In this document: piece after piece, positions 60,889 to 64,000 of the stretch
How the letters are laid out: each line of letters opens with the position of its first letter
How positions within the stretch are numbered: position 1 is the first letter of the stretch
The notes under the pieces: model-generated
What the model was told of the DNA's origin: nothing
The model's input: only the letters and a program-made list of their open reading frames with translations
The model's database searches: none
Translations under genes and position numbers: made by a program
Assembly (NCBI GenBank): GCA_026705925.1
Contig: JAPOZT010000029.1
Location: 1 to 64,000 of the forward strand
DNA from: Gemmatimonadota bacterium
Lineage (GTDB): Bacteria; JAAXHH01
Length of the DNA: 64,000 nucleotides
Reading direction: 5' to 3'

Positions 60889-63279
60889 TCACTCACTGCG
60901 CAGCACTTCCGCGGGATTGGCCAGCGCGGCCCTGGTCACGTGATAGCCGATGGTAGCCATCGAAATCAACAGCGCGGCGACGGCGGAAGCAAAGAAAATC
61001 CCCCATCCCATCTCGATGCGGTAGGCGAAGTCCTCCAGCCAACGCCCCATGATCAGCCAGGCCGTCGGCCAGGCAATGACGTTGGCCACGAGCACGAGAA
61101 CGACGAATTCGGCGGACAGCATGCCGAGCAGGCGGCGCACGGAAGCGCCCAGTGCCTTTCGAACGCCGATCTCCCGGGTGCGCCGCTCGGCCGTGAACGA
61201 GACCAGGGCGACCAGACCCAGGCCGGTCAGGAATATCGCCACCAGGGCGAACACACCGAAGAAGTAGCCGATACGCAATTCGTTCCGGTACTGGCGGCCG
61301 ATGTCTTCATCGAGAAACGTAAAGGCGAAGGGGAAATCGGGGAAGAAATCCGACCATGCCGCTTCTATATTGTCCAGGGTGCTCCTGATATCTTCCGGCC
61401 GGGTCCGGACCACCAGGTGCAGGCCGGTGCCATGAAAAAGCACCAGCGGTTCGATTTCCTGGTGCAGTGTCCGAAAGTGGAAGTCCCGGACCACGCCGAC
61501 CACCGTGTGCGTGTATCCACTGGCGAACCGGATCTGCTGCCCGACGGCCTCTTCGGGCGTTTCCCAGCCCAGGACGCGCACCGCCGCTTCGTTGATCACG
61601 ATGTGCTTCCACTCCGTGTCGTTTCTGAATGCCCCTCGATGGGACCGGCCCGCGACCAGTTCCATGCCCATCGTCTCCACGAAGTCCACGGAGGCCTGGA
61701 AACCATGGACGGCATGCCTGACGTGGTCCGGGTCCTCTACACGCTGCATCGTGCCCGTCGACGGTCGGCCGACGGTGCCGAACAGGCCGGGCAGGGTGAT
61801 GGCCTGGCTCACACCCTCCACACGGGGGTGCTGCAACAGTGCGTCTTTCCACGGCTGGTAGTTGGTCGCCACTTGCTCGACCGTTGGAATCAGGATCACC
61901 TGGTCCTTTTTGAAGCCCAGATTCTTGTGCTGAATGAAGTTCAACTGGCTGAACAGGATGCCGGTGCCGATGATCAGCGCGGTGGAAATGGCGAACTGAA
62001 AAACGACCAGGATCTTTCGGGACCACGCTCCGCCGGACAGGTACGGCCGTCCTTCCTTGAGCCCTGGAATGGCCCGCATGGAGGAAAACACGAGGGCGGG
62101 GTATGCGCCCGAAAGGACTCCGATGAGGACCGCGATGGCTGGCAGGGCGAGCCACCACAGCGGGTGCAGACCATCGGCCGAGGCGATCGGCTGACCCAGC
62201 AGCGCGTCGAAATACGGCGCGATGAAATACACGGCTGCCAGGGCAATCGAAAGGGCCATGACGGTCATCAGGACCGATTCCCCCAGGCACTGCCGTATCA
62301 ACTGTCCCCGGGACGCTCCGAGTACCTTGCGCATGCCGATCTCGCGGGCCCGGTGCACGAACTGTGCGGTGGACAGGTTTACATAATTCACCGAAGCGAT
62401 GACCAGGATGAACAGCCCGATGGCGATCAGAATGTACACGTAGGCCACATCGGTGTTGGCGCCATGCTCGTTCTCGAGATGGGAATAAAGGTGGATGTCG
62501 GTGACGGGCTGCAGCGACAATTCGTAACGGTCGAGGTCTTCCAGATAACTCGCGTCGACGTGTCTTTCCACGAAACCGGGCAGTTTCCGCTGGGTCTCCT
62601 CCGGCGGATGGCCTTCCGGCAATACGATATAGTTATAGAACAGCGTGGAGAACCAGATCCCCGCGGACCTGTTCCATTCGAACTTGTCGTATGCCGAAGC
62701 CAGGGAAATCAGGAAGTCGGCATGGAAATGGGCGTTTTCCGGGATGTTCTCCATGACGCCGGTAACGGTCAGCAGCATATATCCGTTATCGGCGATGATC
62801 GTTTTGCCCATGGGATCTTCATCGCCGAAGTACTTTCGGGCGGTGTTTTCGCTGATGACCACCGTGTACGGGGCTTCGAGGGCGAGTTCCGGGTCGCCTC
62901 TCACCAGGGGAAAAGTAAAGACGTCGAACAGTTCATTGTTGACCCAGTACACGTTCTTCTCGTAGTAGATCCGGTCTTCGTGCTTCATGATCCAGGTGCC
63001 GATGGTGGGTAGCATCCGGGCGAAGTGATGGATTTCCGGTAAGTCGGCCTGGAGCATCGGACCCAGTTCACGGGGCGACCGGGCACTGTCGTTGAGCGTT
63101 ACCCGGTAGATGCGGTCGGCCTTTTCGTGGTAGCGGTCGTAACTCAGTTCGAAGCGCACATAAAGGAAGATCAGGATGGCGCAAATCATGCCGACGGCCA
63201 GACCGAGGATGTTAATGACCGTGTAACCCCTGTACCGGCCCATGTGCCGCAGGGCTATGGCGATGTGGCTTCCTGGCAT
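60889..63279 (-). CDS. MacB/FtsX-type ABC transporter permease (second copy)
   Basis: 796 residues, paralogous to the protein at 14655. Both open with a short cytoplasmic head (IALRHMGRYRGYTVINILG) before the first helix GLAVGMICAILIFLYV, then RYHEKADRIYRV and a MacB-like core. The coupling motifs are REIGMRKVLGASRGQLIRQC and TREIGVRKALGASVRRLLG, and the end is ALANPAEVLRSE. No ATPase gene is adjacent. The ATG at 63279 has GGAGG 4 bases upstream and overlaps the upstream stop by 1 base (TGATG); the preceding ATG at 63282 is an alternative. Confidence 0.92.
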   Translation of the reverse strand: MPGSHIAIALRHMGRYRGYTVINILGLAVGMICAILIFLYVRFELSYDRYHEKADRIYRVTLNDSARSPRELGPMLQADLPEIHHFARMLPTIGTWIMKHEDRIYYEKNVYWVNNELFDVFTFPLVRGDPELALEAPYTVVISENTARKYFGDEDPMGKTIIADNGYMLLTVTGVMENIPENAHFHADFLISLASAYDKFEWNRSAGIWFSTLFYNYIVLPEGHPPEETQRKLPGFVERHVDASYLEDLDRYELSLQPVTDIHLYSHLENEHGANTDVAYVYILIAIGLFILVIASVNYVNLSTAQFVHRAREIGMRKVLGASRGQLIRQCLGESVLMTVMALSIALAAVYFIAPYFDALLGQPIASADGLHPLWWLALPAIAVLIGVLSGAYPALVFSSMRAIPGLKEGRPYLSGGAWSRKILVVFQFAISTALIIGTGILFSQLNFIQHKNLGFKKDQVILIPTVEQVATNYQPWKDALLQHPRVEGVSQAITLPGLFGTVGRPSTGTMQRVEDPDHVRHAVHGFQASVDFVETMGMELVAGRSHRGAFRNDTEWKHIVINEAAVRVLGWETPEEAVGQQIRFASGYTHTVVGVVRDFHFRTLHQEIEPLVLFHGTGLHLVVRTRPEDIRSTLDNIEAAWSDFFPDFPFAFTFLDEDIGRQYRNELRIGYFFGVFALVAIFLTGLGLVALVSFTAERRTREIGVRKALGASVRRLLGMLSAEFVVLVLVANVIAWPTAWLIMGRWLEDFAYRIEMGWGIFFASAVAALLISMATIGYHVTRAALANPAEVLRSE

Positions 63280-64000
63280 CATTCCTCCCCGTCCGTCCTG
63301 GTTTCGTCCCGGGCGGGCACGGTCTTGTCCTTGCGCCCGTCGCGCCCGTCTTGCCCGGCGCATCCGCCGAATCGCCACTCGCGCTCGACGATCAGCCGGG
63401 CGCCGCGCCGGAACGTCACGTAGGACCAGGCCCAGTGCAGCACGACGAGCAATCGGTTCTTGAAGCCCACGAGGAAGTAGACGTGGACCACCAGCCACGT
63501 GATCCACGCGAACCAGCCGGAGAACCTGAGCCTGCCGATTTCCGCCACGGCGCGGCTGCGTCCGATGGTCGCCATCTGGCCCCGGTCGACGAACCGGAAG
63601 GCCTCCCGCGGCTTACCCGCGAGATCGCGGCAGATCGTCCGCGCCACGAACCGGCCCTGCTGGATCGCCACGGGCGCCGTGCCGGGAAGCGGAGCGCCGG
63701 TCTGGTGGGTGAAGCAGGCCTGGTCGCCCGCGACGAACACGTTCGGGTGGCCGGGTATACTCAAGTCTTCGTCGACCACCACGCGACCGCCGCGGTCTAA
63801 CTTCACGCTTTCACTCCGGTCCGTCTCGACGCCGCTCCCACGGTCTGTCTGAGCGCGTTCCGGTTGTTGTCCAGGTCGGCCGATCAGGCCCGCGACTTCA
63901 ACGCCCCGTACGCCCGCCGCCCAGAGCACCGTTGAGGACGCAATACGCTCCGGGCCCGCCTGCACGCCGTGTTCGTCGATGTCCGTCGCCAGGGTGTTCG
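63279..64000 (-). CDS. NDH-2-like NAD(P)H:quinone oxidoreductase, C-terminal part
   Basis: The frame is open to the right edge, so the N-terminal dinucleotide domains are missing; about 239 residues are visible. TVLWAAGVRG and NVFVAGDQACF are the FAD/NAD-domain motifs of the pyridine nucleotide-disulfide oxidoreductases; the C-terminal part has SGWFAWITWLVVHVYFLVGFKNRLLV, the membrane-binding segment of type II NADH dehydrogenases, followed by RGARLI. It would feed electrons to the quinone pool. A charged, Arg/Asp/Gly-rich insert (RPGQQPERAQTDRGSG and onward) and a similar C-terminal tail are unusual. Coupled to the permease gene by overlap. Confidence 0.85.
   Translation of the reverse strand, partial: NTLATDIDEHGVQAGPERIASSTVLWAAGVRGVEVAGLIGRPGQQPERAQTDRGSGVETDRSESVKLDRGGRVVVDEDLSIPGHPNVFVAGDQACFTHQTGAPLPGTAPVAIQQGRFVARTICRDLAGKPREAFRFVDRGQMATIGRSRAVAEIGRLRFSGWFAWITWLVVHVYFLVGFKNRLLVVLHWAWSYVTFRRGARLIVEREWRFGGCAGQDGRDGRKDKTVPARDETRTDGEE

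Noticed and set aside
60940..63012. 690-codon plus-strand ORF opposite the second MacB-like permease
   Set aside because: Low-complexity antisense shadow with no domain; the minus-strand permease has all family motifs.
1..64000. CRISPR array, rRNA operon, transposase or integrase
   Set aside because: No regularly spaced identical repeats with unique spacers, no rRNA-like stretches, and no recognisable recombinase or transposase frames were seen.

Overview
The window is a mosaic. Most of it is GC-rich chromosomal backbone, broken by several lower-GC accessory blocks. The gene content suggests an uncultured Gram-negative heterotroph: an enolase-superfamily acid-sugar dehydratase, a UxuA-like mannonate dehydratase, phytanoyl-CoA dioxygenase, Gfo/Idh/MocA oxidoreductase, two BNR/sialidase proteins, two DUF6785-type permeases, two MacB/FtsX-type permeases, lipoproteins with lipoboxes and a Tat signal. 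This inventory recalls FCB-group or Latescibacterota/Poribacteria-like genomes, but placement from gene content alone is a low-confidence guess.

Layout: 0-6 kb holds the start of pyrD (running off the left edge), a micro-ORF plus terminator upstream of it, an enolase-superfamily enzyme, tRNA-Val(GAC), tRNA-Leu(UAA), a small lower-GC membrane-protein pair, a metallophosphoesterase coupled to an unknown protein, and HU. 6-17 kb is a plus-strand run: ATP-grasp ligase, M32 carboxypeptidase, DUF6785 permease, AlkD-like glycosylase, phosphohexomutase, BNR protein, MacB-like permease. 17-18.9 kb is a copper/respiration trio (SCO1, PCu(A)C, cytochrome c). 19-30.4 kb holds AmpG-like MFS, mannonate dehydratase, PhyH, an AAA/DUF4143 ATPase, a Tat-exported glycosylasparaginase-like hydrolase, a SpoU methyltransferase, a second DUF6785 permease and a sialidase.

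30.5-33.7 kb is a lower-GC insertion with one large SF1 helicase carrying an N-terminal zinc finger and a C-terminal Vsr/DUF559-like nuclease domain. 33.9-43.4 kb returns to backbone: RmlA-like nucleotidyltransferase, a coupled set (MocA-like, D-2-hydroxyacid dehydrogenase, FAH, pentapeptide-repeat), then an apparent operon in which an orphan lipoyl-bearing E2 acyltransferase leads a cobalt-type nitrile hydratase (alpha, beta, activator).

43.4-59.6 kb is the main accessory region. It begins with about 2 kb of tiny minus-strand ORFs with strong ribosome-binding sites, resembling a prophage remnant; one coiled-coil/membrane ORF carries an in-frame stop. An MmeI-like single-chain restriction-modification enzyme follows. 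Next is a compact minus-strand set: DNA methyltransferase, a protein with both a GHL-type and a histidine-kinase-type ATPase module, a receiver-like protein that overlaps it, and a zinc-ribbon TIR protein. After an AT-rich intergenic region come a Fic protein with an N-terminal inhibitory motif and a chimeric ParB-like protein beside its own truncated duplicate. The methyltransferase/dual-ATPase/receiver cassette is the best candidate for an undescribed system: it looks like a phosphorelay-type sensor wired into DNA-modification-based defence. 59.6-64 kb closes with an ankyrin protein, a SAM methyltransferase, a second MacB-like permease and the C-terminal part of an NDH-2-like oxidoreductase running off the right edge.
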